31,295 nucleotides of DNA from positions 1-31,295 of the IMG/VR virus record IMGVR_UViG_3300009705_000068; one strand, 5' to 3'. Each line of letters opens with the position of its first letter. Position 1 is the stretch's first letter. The stretch is from a virus. A program made the position numbers and the translations under genes. This document shows positions 21,648 through 30,449 of the stretch, in pieces. The notes beneath the pieces were generated by a model. It was not told the origin of the DNA. It did not search any database and saw nothing but the letters and a program-made list of their open reading frames with translations.

Positions 21648-24071
21648 ATGCTAAATCAACAAAAACTTAACGCTGATATGTCAGAAATTGGCAAGGGTCG
21701 CTATCGAAATAAAATCGAAAGTGCCAAGGCGCGTGAAGTTGAGGGAGAGACAAAGTATGGGCAGAGATTGATGCGAGGAGCGTTACCACTACTAGCGAAA
21801 GCCATTGAAGATTCTTTTATCACATGGAAGAAACCAAAGACTAAAGCTAGGTGGCAGATTGATATTGTAAAAGCTAAAGCACCTGTGATTGCGTTCATAA
21901 CAATCAAGGCAGTCATCGATAGCATTACCTTGCGTAAACCAATGAGCAGCGTAGCTGCCTTTGTAGGCGCACGAGTTGAAGATGAAATAAGATGTTCGTT
22001 CTTAGTTAAGAACAACGAAAAGGGTGAAGGCATCATCTTGGGTGCAAAGCGTAAACGAGGTGGTCTTGGTAATACAAGGCGGCACATCAGACGTTCAATG
22101 CTCCATGAAACCGAGAAGGGTTTGATGCCAGAATGGGAGGGGTGGAGACAACGAGATAGATTAAGTTGTGGTCTAAACTTAGTAGAGATACTCAGGGTAA
22201 GCACTGGGTTAATAGAATATATCTATGTTCAAGATGGGAAGCGCAAGAAGAAGTCCCCAACTAGATATGTAACGGCAACGAAAGAAACACTACAATGGAT
22301 TGAGGATTATAACACCGACCGTGAACTCCTCGAACCGTTCTGGCTACCAAGCGTGGAACTCCCAACACCTTGGCAGTCTGTTTGGGAAGGTGGGTACAGC
22401 TCCTCCGACACCTATCTTCCCAAACTTCCATTTATCAAGTCCACTAACATGGATTACATTCGTTCCATCAAAGGTAAGCTAGAAGAACCGATGGAAGCGT
22501 GTAACCTTATTCAGAATACACCTTGGACAGTGAACGATAATGTTTACAAGGTGATGGACTGGGCTTGGAAAAACAATGTGCAAGTGGGTGAGCTACCTAG
22601 CCGAGAGGATGAAGAACTACCAGATATTCCTAGTGACTTTCATGACAACCCTGATAGTAATACTACATGGAGAAGGACTGCCGCAGGTATCTATGGTCGC
22701 AACCTATCGACACGTAGTAAGAGACTGCTCACGTCCAAGACTTTATATGTAGCAGAGAAACTAAAAGGTAATCGTTTCTTCTATCCTAGTAACTGTGACT
22801 TCAGAGGTAGGGTTTACAACGTCCCTGCTTTCCTTGGTATTCAAGGCACTGATATGTCACGAGGACTCTTGCAGTTCTATCGGTCTTGTAAGATTAAGAA
22901 CGAGAAGGATGCACGTTGGTTAGCCATACACGGAGCGAACACCTTTGGTAATGATAAGGTATCACTTGATGACCGCGTTAAGTGGGCTTACGACTTTGGC
23001 AAGATAGCAATCGACATTGCCCAGAATCCTACCGACCACCTACTGTGGACAGAGGCAGCCAGTCCTTGGCAGTTCTTAGCGTGGTGCTTTGAGTGGCGTA
23101 ACTACATGGTCAACAAGAAGATAGATAGCTTCTTACCTGTGAACATGGATGCCACCAACAATGGATTGCAGATACTTTCAATGCTCACTCGTGATGAGTA
23201 TGGGATGCAAGCAACTAATGTTCTCCCAACCAGCACACCTGCTGACATCTACCGAGTGGTATCCGACAAGGTTGTTGAGCAACTTAAGATAGACCTGCAA
23301 CAAGGCGTTGCGTTCAGTCAGCAATGGTTAGACTTTGGGTTAGACCGCAAGACAACTAAGCGTCCTGTCATGTGTTACAGCTATGGTCTTACACCATACT
23401 CTAATCGTGCCTACATCAATGACTGGTATGACGAGACTATTCATAAAGATAAAACCAAGCCACGCTTTGACGAAGGCATAAAGTATAAAGCCATCCACTA
23501 TCTATCTACACTTGTATGGGATGGTATTGAGTCAGTCCTAGATAGACCTAAGCAGTGTATGCAGTGGTTCCAAGAATGTTCTAGACTCATCTCAGAAAAA
23601 CAACGTCCAATGAGTTGGGTAAGTCCAAGTGGTTTCCCAGTGCATCAAGAGTATCACAAGTTACACGAGAAAAAGATAAGCACTTGGATTGGTGGCACTG
23701 CTACACACGTAACCTTCTATGATACCAAGGATGAAATCTCATCAAGGAAACAATCCAATGGTGTCAGTCCTAACTTTGTTCATGCACTAGATGGCGCTGC
23801 GTTACACAAGTCAGTCATTCAGTGTAACCAACAAGAAGACATATACGATTTCAGTATGGTGCATGACAGCTATGGAACGCACTCAACGAACTGCGACAAG
23901 ATGAGTAAGGTTATACGCAATGTCTTCTATGAGATGTTTAGTGTTGACCTCCTCCAAGATTGGAAACATCAATTAGAAGTTAACAACATCGACATAACAT
24001 TCCCAGACCCGCCTGCCTACGGGAACGCTGACCTCACACAACTCAAGGACAGTGAATACTTTTTTAGCTAA
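21648..24071 (+). CDS. T7-like single-subunit RNA polymerase
   Basis: 807 aa (T7: 883). Catalytic residues are D501 in VNMDATNNGLQ, K571 in TTKRPVMCYSYG, Y579, and D740 in DFSMVHDSYGTH, spaced as in T7 (K to Y eight residues apart). DFRGRVYNVP (384-393) corresponds to T7 DMRGRVYAV. The N-terminal promoter-binding region is shorter. There is no Shine-Dalgarno; the start is ATG 21648 after CACACTT. It is placed directly after attP, so in a lysogen it would be the first phage gene beside the host tRNA junction. It transcribes replication and late genes from phage promoters that I could not define. Confidence 0.96.
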   Translation: MLNQQKLNADMSEIGKGRYRNKIESAKAREVEGETKYGQRLMRGALPLLAKAIEDSFITWKKPKTKARWQIDIVKAKAPVIAFITIKAVIDSITLRKPMSSVAAFVGARVEDEIRCSFLVKNNEKGEGIILGAKRKRGGLGNTRRHIRRSMLHETEKGLMPEWEGWRQRDRLSCGLNLVEILRVSTGLIEYIYVQDGKRKKKSPTRYVTATKETLQWIEDYNTDRELLEPFWLPSVELPTPWQSVWEGGYSSSDTYLPKLPFIKSTNMDYIRSIKGKLEEPMEACNLIQNTPWTVNDNVYKVMDWAWKNNVQVGELPSREDEELPDIPSDFHDNPDSNTTWRRTAAGIYGRNLSTRSKRLLTSKTLYVAEKLKGNRFFYPSNCDFRGRVYNVPAFLGIQGTDMSRGLLQFYRSCKIKNEKDARWLAIHGANTFGNDKVSLDDRVKWAYDFGKIAIDIAQNPTDHLLWTEAASPWQFLAWCFEWRNYMVNKKIDSFLPVNMDATNNGLQILSMLTRDEYGMQATNVLPTSTPADIYRVVSDKVVEQLKIDLQQGVAFSQQWLDFGLDRKTTKRPVMCYSYGLTPYSNRAYINDWYDETIHKDKTKPRFDEGIKYKAIHYLSTLVWDGIESVLDRPKQCMQWFQECSRLISEKQRPMSWVSPSGFPVHQEYHKLHEKKISTWIGGTATHVTFYDTKDEISSRKQSNGVSPNFVHALDGAALHKSVIQCNQQEDIYDFSMVHDSYGTHSTNCDKMSKVIRNVFYEMFSVDLLQDWKHQLEVNNIDITFPDPPAYGNADLTQLKDSEYFFS

Positions 24072-24112
24072 TGCAATTAATTCTAATAATCAGAAAGGAA
24101 CGCAAATAAATT

Positions 24113-24709
24113 ATGGCAAATACAATAACAACACCACAGGGTAAAGCAGTTTACCCACGTATCGATACACCTGACACTAAGTTCAACGAAGACGGCTTGT
24201 ACTCTTGCAAGCTTCACATCAGTGAGGACGACTTCAAAGCTTTTGAGTTGGGCATCGATAAATTATATGACGCAGCGTTCGACGCTGAGTGCAAAGCTCA
24301 TGGTAAGAAGCTGAAGAAGTCAGTAAACAAACCAGTAAGGATTACTCCTGATGGGGACTATGAGATTTTTGCCAAGCAGGTAGCTCAAAGGCAGACTAAA
24401 ACAAGAGGACTCATTGAGTTCACTGTTGTCTGCTTTGATAGCCAAGGAAGTAAAATCGCCACACCAAAAGTAGGTAGTGGTTCTGAACTTAAACTTGCTG
24501 TTGAGCCAAACTTCTGGTTCATCCCAAGTCAAGGGTTCGGATACACACTACGCCTCAAGGCAATCCAAATTATGGAGTTGGTTGAGTATGGTGGTGGGTC
24601 TTCTGACAGCTACGGTTTCGGTAAAAGTGATGGGGGATATACAGGGGAATCCTTCAACGAAACATTTACGGAAACGAATGAGACATCATCGGAAACAGCA
24701 CCGTTCTAA
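24113..24709 (+). CDS. Single-stranded DNA-binding protein (gp2.5-like)
   Basis: 198 aa, T7 gp2.5 type: an OB-fold region (YPRIDTPDTKFNEDGLYSCK, ... FWFIPSQGFGYTLRLKAIQI) and an acidic C-terminal tail ending in Phe (ETNETSSETAPF). In T7 the tail contacts DNA polymerase and helicase-primase. The Shine-Dalgarno AGAAAGGA (24092-24099) is clear. Its 3' end overlaps the endonuclease gene by 32 bases. Confidence 0.88.
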   Translation: MANTITTPQGKAVYPRIDTPDTKFNEDGLYSCKLHISEDDFKAFELGIDKLYDAAFDAECKAHGKKLKKSVNKPVRITPDGDYEIFAKQVAQRQTKTRGLIEFTVVCFDSQGSKIATPKVGSGSELKLAVEPNFWFIPSQGFGYTLRLKAIQIMELVEYGGGSSDSYGFGKSDGGYTGESFNETFTETNETSSETAPF

Positions 24710-25061
24710 ATCTCCCTATCGTTCAGGTTTCGAGGAGAGAGTAGCTGGCGCACTTAAAGATGCGAAGGTTGCTTTCTCCTACGAAACTCTGCGATTGGAA
24801 TATTATAGGACAAGCCACTACAAACCTGATTTTATTTTACCTAATGGAGTAATACTTGAAGTTAAAGGTTATTTTCTACCCAGCGACAGGACGAAACACA
24901 AGCTCGTTAAAGAGTGTCATCCAGAGTTGGACATCAGATTTGTATTTCAGAACGCACACAACACTCTTAGTCGAAAGAGTAAAACAACATACGCACAATG
25001 GTGTGACACTCATGGATTCATGTGGTGTCACAAAGAAATACCAAACACATGGATGATTTAA
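24678..25061 (+). CDS. Endonuclease I / Holliday junction resolvase (gp3-like)
   Basis: 127 aa from ATG 24678. Motifs follow T7 gp3 closely: YRSGFEERV (E19), YKPDFILPNG (D51), ILEVKG (E61, K63), HPELDIRFVFQNA and the C-terminal IPNTWMI. These are the catalytic Glu, Asp, Glu, Lys of the PD-(D/E)XK fold. The frame extends upstream inside SSB but family alignment sets the start here. It cuts branched DNA and degrades host DNA in T7. It overlaps the primase-helicase start by 13 bases. Confidence 0.92.
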   Translation: MRHHRKQHRSKSPYRSGFEERVAGALKDAKVAFSYETLRLEYYRTSHYKPDFILPNGVILEVKGYFLPSDRTKHKLVKECHPELDIRFVFQNAHNTLSRKSKTTYAQWCDTHGFMWCHKEIPNTWMI

Positions 25062-26632
25062 CACCACTAAAAACACACCAACCTTGCCCAGACTGTGGCA
25101 GCAGTGACGCACTTACATTAAATACCAACGGAACAACTAAATGTTATTCGTGTGGTGACTTTACTTCCACCAATGACCCTGTTGTTGGAGAGGTAGAAGA
25201 CAATTTCGTTAAGGGTAAAATCATGCCACTTCCCAAGAGAGGTATTCATGAAGAGACCTGTAAGAAATACAACTATAGAATAGGAGAAGTTAATGGACAG
25301 ACCGTCCACATCGCCAACTATTGTGACTTAAATAAAAAAGTCGTTGCCCAAAAATATCGTTACGCTGATAAGAAGTTTAAGTGTAACGGTTCTCCTACTC
25401 ACTTCTTCGGACAGCACCTATTCCCCAATGGTGGTAAACGATTAGTAATTACCGAGGGTGAGATAGATTGTCTTACAGTTAGTCAGGTTCAGAATAACAC
25501 TTGGGAAGTGGTTTCTCTTAGCTCAGGAGTGCAGAGCGCTAAGTCATTATTCAAACGTCAACTTGAATGGTTGAATAAGTTTGAAGAGATTGTGCTTATG
25601 TTTGACTCTGATGAGGCGGGCAAGCAGGGCATGGAAGATGTCGCTCACATTATACCAGCAGGTAAATGTAAGATTGCTAACCTACCCATGAAGGATGCTA
25701 ATGAACTGTTGTTAGCCGAGCAGCCCAAAGAAATACTAAAGGCTATATGGAACGCCAAGGTGTGGGGACTGGATGCAATCGTAGGTGGAGATGAGTTATA
25801 TGAAAGGCTTACCTCACCTAAGAACTTTGAGTCTATCCCTTATCCTTTTGAGGGCTTGAACAAAATGACAAGAGGTATCCGCACAGGTGAGATAATTACC
25901 TTCTGTGCTGGTAGTGGTATTGGTAAGTCACAGATATGTAAAGAGGTAGCTTACAACATACTGACCACCACCGATAAGAAGATAGGATACATTGCACTAG
26001 AAGAAAGTGTTGAGAGAACTGGCAATGGTATCATTGGTTTACATCTCAATAAATTATTACACCTAGATAACTTCGATGATAACGAAGAATACAGAGCAGC
26101 CTACGAAGCCACTGTAGGTAACGGTAGGTTCTTTTTGTATGACCACTGGGGTTCCATCGAAGGGGACAAACTAGTTGGTCACATCCGCTACATGGCTAAG
26201 TCATTAGATGTTGAGTACATCGTTCTCGACCACATCTCAATCGTTATCTCAGGTAGCTCTGAAGGTGATGAGCGTAGAATGATAGACAACCTAATGACCA
26301 AGCTTCGTGCCTTGGTTGAGGAGTGTAAGATAGGTGTCATACTTGTCAGTCACTTGAAGCGACCTGAAGGTAGAGGACACGAGGACGGTGCAACCACATC
26401 GGTAGCACAACTACGTGGGTCGGCTGGTATCGCACAACTCTCCGATATGGTTATTGGTTTAGAGCGGAACCAACAAGACGTAGAGAGTAAACATCTCACA
26501 TCAGTAAGAGTCCTGAAGAATAGATTCAGTGGTGATACTGGTGTTGCTTGCAACTTAAGGTGGCAAGTGGAGACAGGAAGACTAACAGAGGAAAAGTTTA
26601 TAGAGGGAGAGACAGGTGAAAATTACTTTTAA
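25049..26632 (+). CDS. Primase-helicase (gp4-like)
   Basis: 527 aa from ATG 25049; a GTG at 25022 would add nine residues. Zinc ribbon with C13, C16, C32, C35 (CPDCGSSD...KCYSCG). TOPRIM primase: TEGEID (E136) and MFDSDEAG (D186, D188). RecA-like helicase: Walker A GSGIGKS (288-294), IALEES (catalytic Glu near 318), Walker B IVLDH (D394) and the SHLKRP/RGSAGIAQLSD elements. It ends in Phe like T7 gp4, whose last residue binds the polymerase. Length is near T7 (566). Confidence 0.96.
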   Translation: MDDLTPLKTHQPCPDCGSSDALTLNTNGTTKCYSCGDFTSTNDPVVGEVEDNFVKGKIMPLPKRGIHEETCKKYNYRIGEVNGQTVHIANYCDLNKKVVAQKYRYADKKFKCNGSPTHFFGQHLFPNGGKRLVITEGEIDCLTVSQVQNNTWEVVSLSSGVQSAKSLFKRQLEWLNKFEEIVLMFDSDEAGKQGMEDVAHIIPAGKCKIANLPMKDANELLLAEQPKEILKAIWNAKVWGLDAIVGGDELYERLTSPKNFESIPYPFEGLNKMTRGIRTGEIITFCAGSGIGKSQICKEVAYNILTTTDKKIGYIALEESVERTGNGIIGLHLNKLLHLDNFDDNEEYRAAYEATVGNGRFFLYDHWGSIEGDKLVGHIRYMAKSLDVEYIVLDHISIVISGSSEGDERRMIDNLMTKLRALVEECKIGVILVSHLKRPEGRGHEDGATTSVAQLRGSAGIAQLSDMVIGLERNQQDVESKHLTSVRVLKNRFSGDTGVACNLRWQVETGRLTEEKFIEGETGENYF

Positions 26633-26635
26633 ATT

Positions 26636-26989
26636 ATGGAATATTGTTCAAACTTCAGATACGACCTCAAGGTGGGACAAGTTGCTGAGAAGCAAGTTGC
26701 TGACCTTTTACAAGACAAAAAGATTGAGGTCAAAAGAGACCTTAAAGCAAAGACTACTGGCAACCTATATATTGAATATGAATCAAGGGGCAAGCCCTCT
26801 GGTATCTCTCGCTCCGAGGCAGACTACTGGTGCTTTGCGTTCGAGAATCTTTTCATCTTTATTGAGACAACCAAACTCAAAGAGATAATAGAACCCATGA
26901 AGGGAAGCAGTATGGATAAACGAGGTGGAGATAAGAACTCCAGCAAGGGCATCCTCTTACCACTAGAACGATTAACGGAATTGAAATGA
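26636..26989 (+). CDS. Putative nuclease-like protein
   Basis: 117 aa between primase-helicase and DNA polymerase. Helix GQVAEKQVADLLQDKK is followed by strands IEVKRD and GNLYIEYESRGKPSGI, then SEADYWCFAFENLFIFIETT. This arrangement resembles PD-(D/E)XK enzymes and a recurrent phage family with GN-(L/F)-xIEYES, but a clean ExK triad is not evident (candidates E18, D35, E47/E49). It starts three bases after the helicase stop and overlaps the polymerase as ATGA. Resolvase-like or regulatory roles are possible. Confidence 0.55.
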   Translation: MEYCSNFRYDLKVGQVAEKQVADLLQDKKIEVKRDLKAKTTGNLYIEYESRGKPSGISRSEADYWCFAFENLFIFIETTKLKEIIEPMKGSSMDKRGGDKNSSKGILLPLERLTELK

Positions 26990-28785
26990 ACACACTGACA
27001 TTTGATATAGAAACAAACGGAATTAAAAACTGGGCAACACTCAGTGACCTAGACACACTACATTGTTTATCCATCTACGAGTCATACACTCAAGAGATGA
27101 GCAGTTACAGCACAGTAGCGGGTAACATTGAAGAAGGACTTGAGAAGTTAAAGAACGCTAATACTATTGTAGGACACAACGTCATAGGGTTTGATGTCCC
27201 TGCCCTACGGAAGTTATATGGGTTCACTCACGACAACGTGATAGACACCTTGGTGTTAGCTCGGTGCATCTTTCCAGATGTACGCAACGATGACTTCAAG
27301 CGTGTAGACTTTGACACTAAGCTAATAGGCTCACACTCACTCAAGGCTTGGGGAACTCGACTAGGTATCCTCAAGGATAACTATGGTGAGACAGCGGACT
27401 GGTCACAGTGGACACAAGAGATGCAAGATTACTGCGAGCAAGATGTTCGTGTGACTTCTGCTTTGTATCTGTGGTTAAAGTGCAGACATCCATCAGAACA
27501 AATGATAGAGCTTGAGCATAAGTTCGCTACCCAAATGCGTCTCCAAGAATACAACGGGTTTCCTTTTGATAATAGAAAAGCTGTTGAACTTATGGAGAGA
27601 CTGATGCTTGAGAGGTGCGAGATAGAGACAGAGCTACAAAAAGCTTTCCCTCCTGTCATTGAAAAAACTAAAAGTTTCCAATGGCAGAACCTAAATGGTG
27701 ACCCCTTTCCTACCAAGAAATCTATGCTAGAGGTAGGCTACAAAGCTAACGAGTGCGTTAAGGGAGACCTTAAAACTAAAGCTATTCCATTCAACCCCAA
27801 CAGTCGCGACCAAATCTCTACTAGGCTAATGGAACAAGGATGGAAGCCTGCCGCGTTTGATGGTAAGCGCCCTGCTATAAATGAAAGCGTTCTTAAGGAC
27901 ATTAACACTGAGGAGTCTCTCAAACTATTACAGTTCTTGACCATCTCCAAAAGACTTGGACAACTCATGGAAGGTAACCAAGCTTGGATTAAGTTAGAGC
28001 GTGAGGGTAAGATACATGGTGGTATAAATACTAATGGTGCTATCAGTGGTCGATGCACTCATCAATCACCAAACGTAGCTCAAGTACCATCCGTCCGCAG
28101 TCCCTATGGTGGTGAGTGTAGAGAACTATTTACTGCACCAAAGGGTAAAGTATTAGTAGGATGTGACGCTAGTGGTTTAGAACTACGATGTCTTGCCCAC
28201 TATCTATACCCATGGGACAACGGTAAGTATGCTAAGACTATCCTTGAAGGTGACATCCACACTGCTAATCAAAAAGCAGCAGGACTAGAGACAAGAGACC
28301 AAGCTAAGACTTTCATCTATGCCACACTGTATGGTGCAGGTGATGCCAAGATTGGTTCTATTGTTGGTGGTAGTTCTAAGGAAGGCAAGCGTCTCAAGGG
28401 TAACTTCAAGAAGAACCTACCAGCATACAGCAAGCTAGTAACAGCAGTCGAAGCTAAGGTCACATCAGTCGGTTCACTCATCGGTCTTGATGGACGCAGG
28501 TTACCTTGTCGTTCAGCCCACTCAGCACTCAACTTACTATTGCAGTCAGCAGGTGCAGTCATAATGAAACAAGCCCTAGTGAACTTTGTAGCAGAAGCAA
28601 CCAAGCCTTATGAGATGCACGCCAATGTTCACGATGAGGTGCAGTTTAGTTGCGACGCTAAGGATGCTCCAGTTCTTGGAGAGTTATTTGTCAAAGCAAT
28701 TACCAAAGCAGGTGATGACTTGAACTTCAAGTGTCCTCTCGATGGTGAATACAAATCAGGAAACAACTGGAAGGATACACACTAA
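26986..28785 (+). CDS. Family A DNA polymerase (gp5-like)
   Basis: 599 aa (T7: 704). 3'-5' exonuclease: Exo I FDIETNG (D7, E9), Exo II VGHNVIGFD, Exo III YCEQD. Polymerase: motif A VGCDASGLELR (D394), motif B KTFIYATLYGAG (K441, Y445, Y449), motif C NVHDEVQF (H549, D550, E551). Tyr445 matches T7 Tyr526, the residue associated with easy ddNTP acceptance. Parts of the exonuclease/thumb region are shorter than in T7, perhaps affecting the thioredoxin-binding loop. The start is coupled to the upstream gene by ATGA. Confidence 0.96.
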   Translation: MNTLTFDIETNGIKNWATLSDLDTLHCLSIYESYTQEMSSYSTVAGNIEEGLEKLKNANTIVGHNVIGFDVPALRKLYGFTHDNVIDTLVLARCIFPDVRNDDFKRVDFDTKLIGSHSLKAWGTRLGILKDNYGETADWSQWTQEMQDYCEQDVRVTSALYLWLKCRHPSEQMIELEHKFATQMRLQEYNGFPFDNRKAVELMERLMLERCEIETELQKAFPPVIEKTKSFQWQNLNGDPFPTKKSMLEVGYKANECVKGDLKTKAIPFNPNSRDQISTRLMEQGWKPAAFDGKRPAINESVLKDINTEESLKLLQFLTISKRLGQLMEGNQAWIKLEREGKIHGGINTNGAISGRCTHQSPNVAQVPSVRSPYGGECRELFTAPKGKVLVGCDASGLELRCLAHYLYPWDNGKYAKTILEGDIHTANQKAAGLETRDQAKTFIYATLYGAGDAKIGSIVGGSSKEGKRLKGNFKKNLPAYSKLVTAVEAKVTSVGSLIGLDGRRLPCRSAHSALNLLLQSAGAVIMKQALVNFVAEATKPYEMHANVHDEVQFSCDAKDAPVLGELFVKAITKAGDDLNFKCPLDGEYKSGNNWKDTH

Positions 28786-28934
28786 TGGCTGAACACTTAG
28801 TAAAAGAATCTATTGTGCTGGGTTTAGAAGTTAAGATTGATGAGCTTAAACAAACTCTCAGTAGTCTAGAGCTACAGCGTATTCACTTAGTCAAACTTAT
28901 AACCAAACTAGAAACATTCAAAAAAGAAATATGA
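28785..28934 (+). CDS. Small coiled-coil protein
   Basis: 49 aa, MAEHLVKESIVLGLEVKIDE onward; one long helix with leucine heptads (LKQTLSSLELQRIHLVKLIT). It starts on the last base of the polymerase stop (TAATG) and ends with an ATGA overlap on the exonuclease, so it is embedded in a coupled operon and likely real. Function unknown. Confidence 0.7.
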   Translation: MAEHLVKESIVLGLEVKIDELKQTLSSLELQRIHLVKLITKLETFKKEI

Positions 28935-29668
28935 GCGGTAAAACAATAATGATAGATGGCGATATGATTATATATCGTGCAGCGTTTTCATCAGAGGTGG
29001 AAACTAAATGGGATGATGATATATGGACACTTCATTCTTCAGAGGCAGCCGCTACCGCAAAGGTAGACGAACTCGTTGAGGGTATCATGAAGAAGTTAAA
29101 AGCTACTGATTACATTACGTGCATTAGTAGTAAGACTAACTTCCGTCATGACCTCTATCCAGCCTACAAGGCTAACCGTTCCGACAAGCGTAAGCCGTTG
29201 GGCATCAAGGGATTAACTGAGTATATGTATGACTATCACAACGGGTTGATTGTCAATGACTTAGAAGCTGATGACCTCATCGGTGTTCTCTGCACTAGGA
29301 ACCCCAAGGATACCATAGCGGTGAGCGGTGACAAGGACTTCGGTACACTGCCCATCACTTGGTATAACCACTTGAAGGATGAGGTCACTACTACAAAGTT
29401 AAAACAAGCTAAACGCTTCCACCTTATTCAGACACTCACGGGTGACGCTATTGATGGATACAAAGGTCTCAAGGGTGTTGGCATTAAGACCGCAGAAAAG
29501 ATATTAGATAAGAATGGTGCTACGTGGAAGACCGTTGTTGATGAGTATAAGAAGCATGACCTCACAGAAGATGATGCCCTACTCACAGCACGACTAGCCT
29601 ACATCCTACAGAAACAACATTACAACTTAGAAACTAAAAAGATAAAACTATGGACACCAAGAAAGTAA
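28931..29668 (+). CDS. 5'-3' exonuclease (gp6-like, FEN family)
   Basis: 245 aa. Metal-binding and structural motifs: IDGDMIIYR (D9, D11), SSKTNFRHDLYPAYKANR, LEADDLIG (E112, D114, D115), VSGDKDFGTL (D134, D136), then GDAIDGYKGL (D172, D175) leading to the helix-hairpin-helix KGLKGVGIKTAEKI. This is the FEN/T5-exonuclease plan used by T7 gp6 to remove primers and degrade host DNA. It overlaps the next gene by 19 bases. Confidence 0.92.
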   Translation: MSGKTIMIDGDMIIYRAAFSSEVETKWDDDIWTLHSSEAAATAKVDELVEGIMKKLKATDYITCISSKTNFRHDLYPAYKANRSDKRKPLGIKGLTEYMYDYHNGLIVNDLEADDLIGVLCTRNPKDTIAVSGDKDFGTLPITWYNHLKDEVTTTKLKQAKRFHLIQTLTGDAIDGYKGLKGVGIKTAEKILDKNGATWKTVVDEYKKHDLTEDDALLTARLAYILQKQHYNLETKKIKLWTPRK

Positions 29669-30045
29669 CATTACCTGACAGTGGTAAACGCTCAGAGTTT
29701 GACACAGGTGCAGTGAGAGATGCGATGGAGGGAAAAGGGATACCCTCGTTACTACCCATCGCTGCACTACGAGCTGCCTCTAAACGCTTTGAGGATGGAG
29801 CTAATAAGTATGGTCGTGACAACTGGACTAAGGGTATTCCACTCAGTAGATACATAGATAGTTTGTATAGACACCTCTGGCAATTCATCGAAGGGGATGA
29901 GAGTGAAGACCACGCTGGTGCTATCGTTTGGAACGCCATGTGTCTGGTTCAAACTGAAGAATGGATTAAGAATGGTAAGTTACCTAAGTCGTTAGATGAC
30001 ATAAGGAAGAGGGAATATGAAGTATCGAACCAAGAAGAAAGGTAA
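29650..30045 (+). CDS. MazG-like dNTP diphosphohydrolase (DUF5664-type)
   Basis: 131 aa. GKRSEFDTGAVRDAMEGKGI, PSLLPIAALRAASKRFEDGA, NKYGRDNWTKGIPLSRYIDS, YRHLWQFIEGDESEDHAGAI and VWNAMCL form the conserved pattern of phage DUF5664 proteins, annotated as dATP/dGTP diphosphohydrolase-type. They are all-helical and probably trim nucleotide pools; metal ligands would be the E81/D83/E84/D87 cluster and His88. In 2-aminoadenine phages a related enzyme removes dATP or dGTP, but no PurZ is seen here. Substrate is unknown. Confidence 0.7.
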   Translation: MDTKKVTLPDSGKRSEFDTGAVRDAMEGKGIPSLLPIAALRAASKRFEDGANKYGRDNWTKGIPLSRYIDSLYRHLWQFIEGDESEDHAGAIVWNAMCLVQTEEWIKNGKLPKSLDDIRKREYEVSNQEER

Positions 30046-30047
30046 TT

Positions 30048-30236
30048 ATGGCTGACTCATTTCCCCCAATACATCCACAAATACTCAAAGCTTTGGTCGA
30101 AAACTTTCCCCAAAAAGATTTTGATACGAGTAAGTCATTAAGAGATATGGACTTTCATAATGGACAACGCTCGGTCATTAACTTTCTTACCCATCAATTC
30201 GAGATTCAAAACGAAAATATCCTAACGAAAGAATAA
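30048..30236 (+). CDS. Conserved small phage protein, unknown function
   Basis: 62 aa, MADSFPPIHPQILKALVENF then SLRDMDFHNGQRSVINFLTH. The FPP...LLKAL...F...GQRSVIxFL pattern recurs in small proteins near the start of the structural block in podophages; its function is not known to me. The Shine-Dalgarno AGAAAGG precedes ATG 30048. Confidence 0.75.
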   Translation: MADSFPPIHPQILKALVENFPQKDFDTSKSLRDMDFHNGQRSVINFLTHQFEIQNENILTKE

Positions 30237-30240
30237 TACC

Positions 30241-30444
30241 ATGTGCATGTCATCCCCTAAAATCCCAGACCCAGTTCCACCACCTGCCGCTCCTCCCCCT
30301 CCCACTAAGACGGCTAAGACGGTAGAGAACAAAGCTCTTAAGAACCGCAGTAGTTCTAAGAAGCGTGGTACTTCTGCTCTAACTATTCGTCGCTCTACAG
30401 TCAACACTGGCTCAAGTGGCACAGGTGCAAATATCTCTTACTAA
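30241..30444 (+). CDS. Proline-rich small virion protein, gp7.3-like
   Basis: 67 aa. A Pro-rich N-terminus (KIPDPVPPPAAPPPPTKTAK) is followed by a basic C-terminus (KKRGTSALTIRRS) and a Gly/Ser end (NTGSSGTGANISY). The C-terminal pattern of basic residues, LxI/V-R and a Gly-rich end resembles T7 gp7.3, a tail-assembly protein. Start could be ATG 30241 or the third codon. It lies just before the structural genes, as expected. Confidence 0.6.
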   Translation: MCMSSPKIPDPVPPPAAPPPPTKTAKTVENKALKNRSSSKKRGTSALTIRRSTVNTGSSGTGANISY

Positions 30445-30449
30445 TATAA

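Noticed and set aside
26616-26888. 90-aa frame overlapping the nuclease-like gene
   Set aside because: It is in the alternate frame of the 26636 gene, which has better composition, family-like motifs and ATGA coupling to the polymerase.
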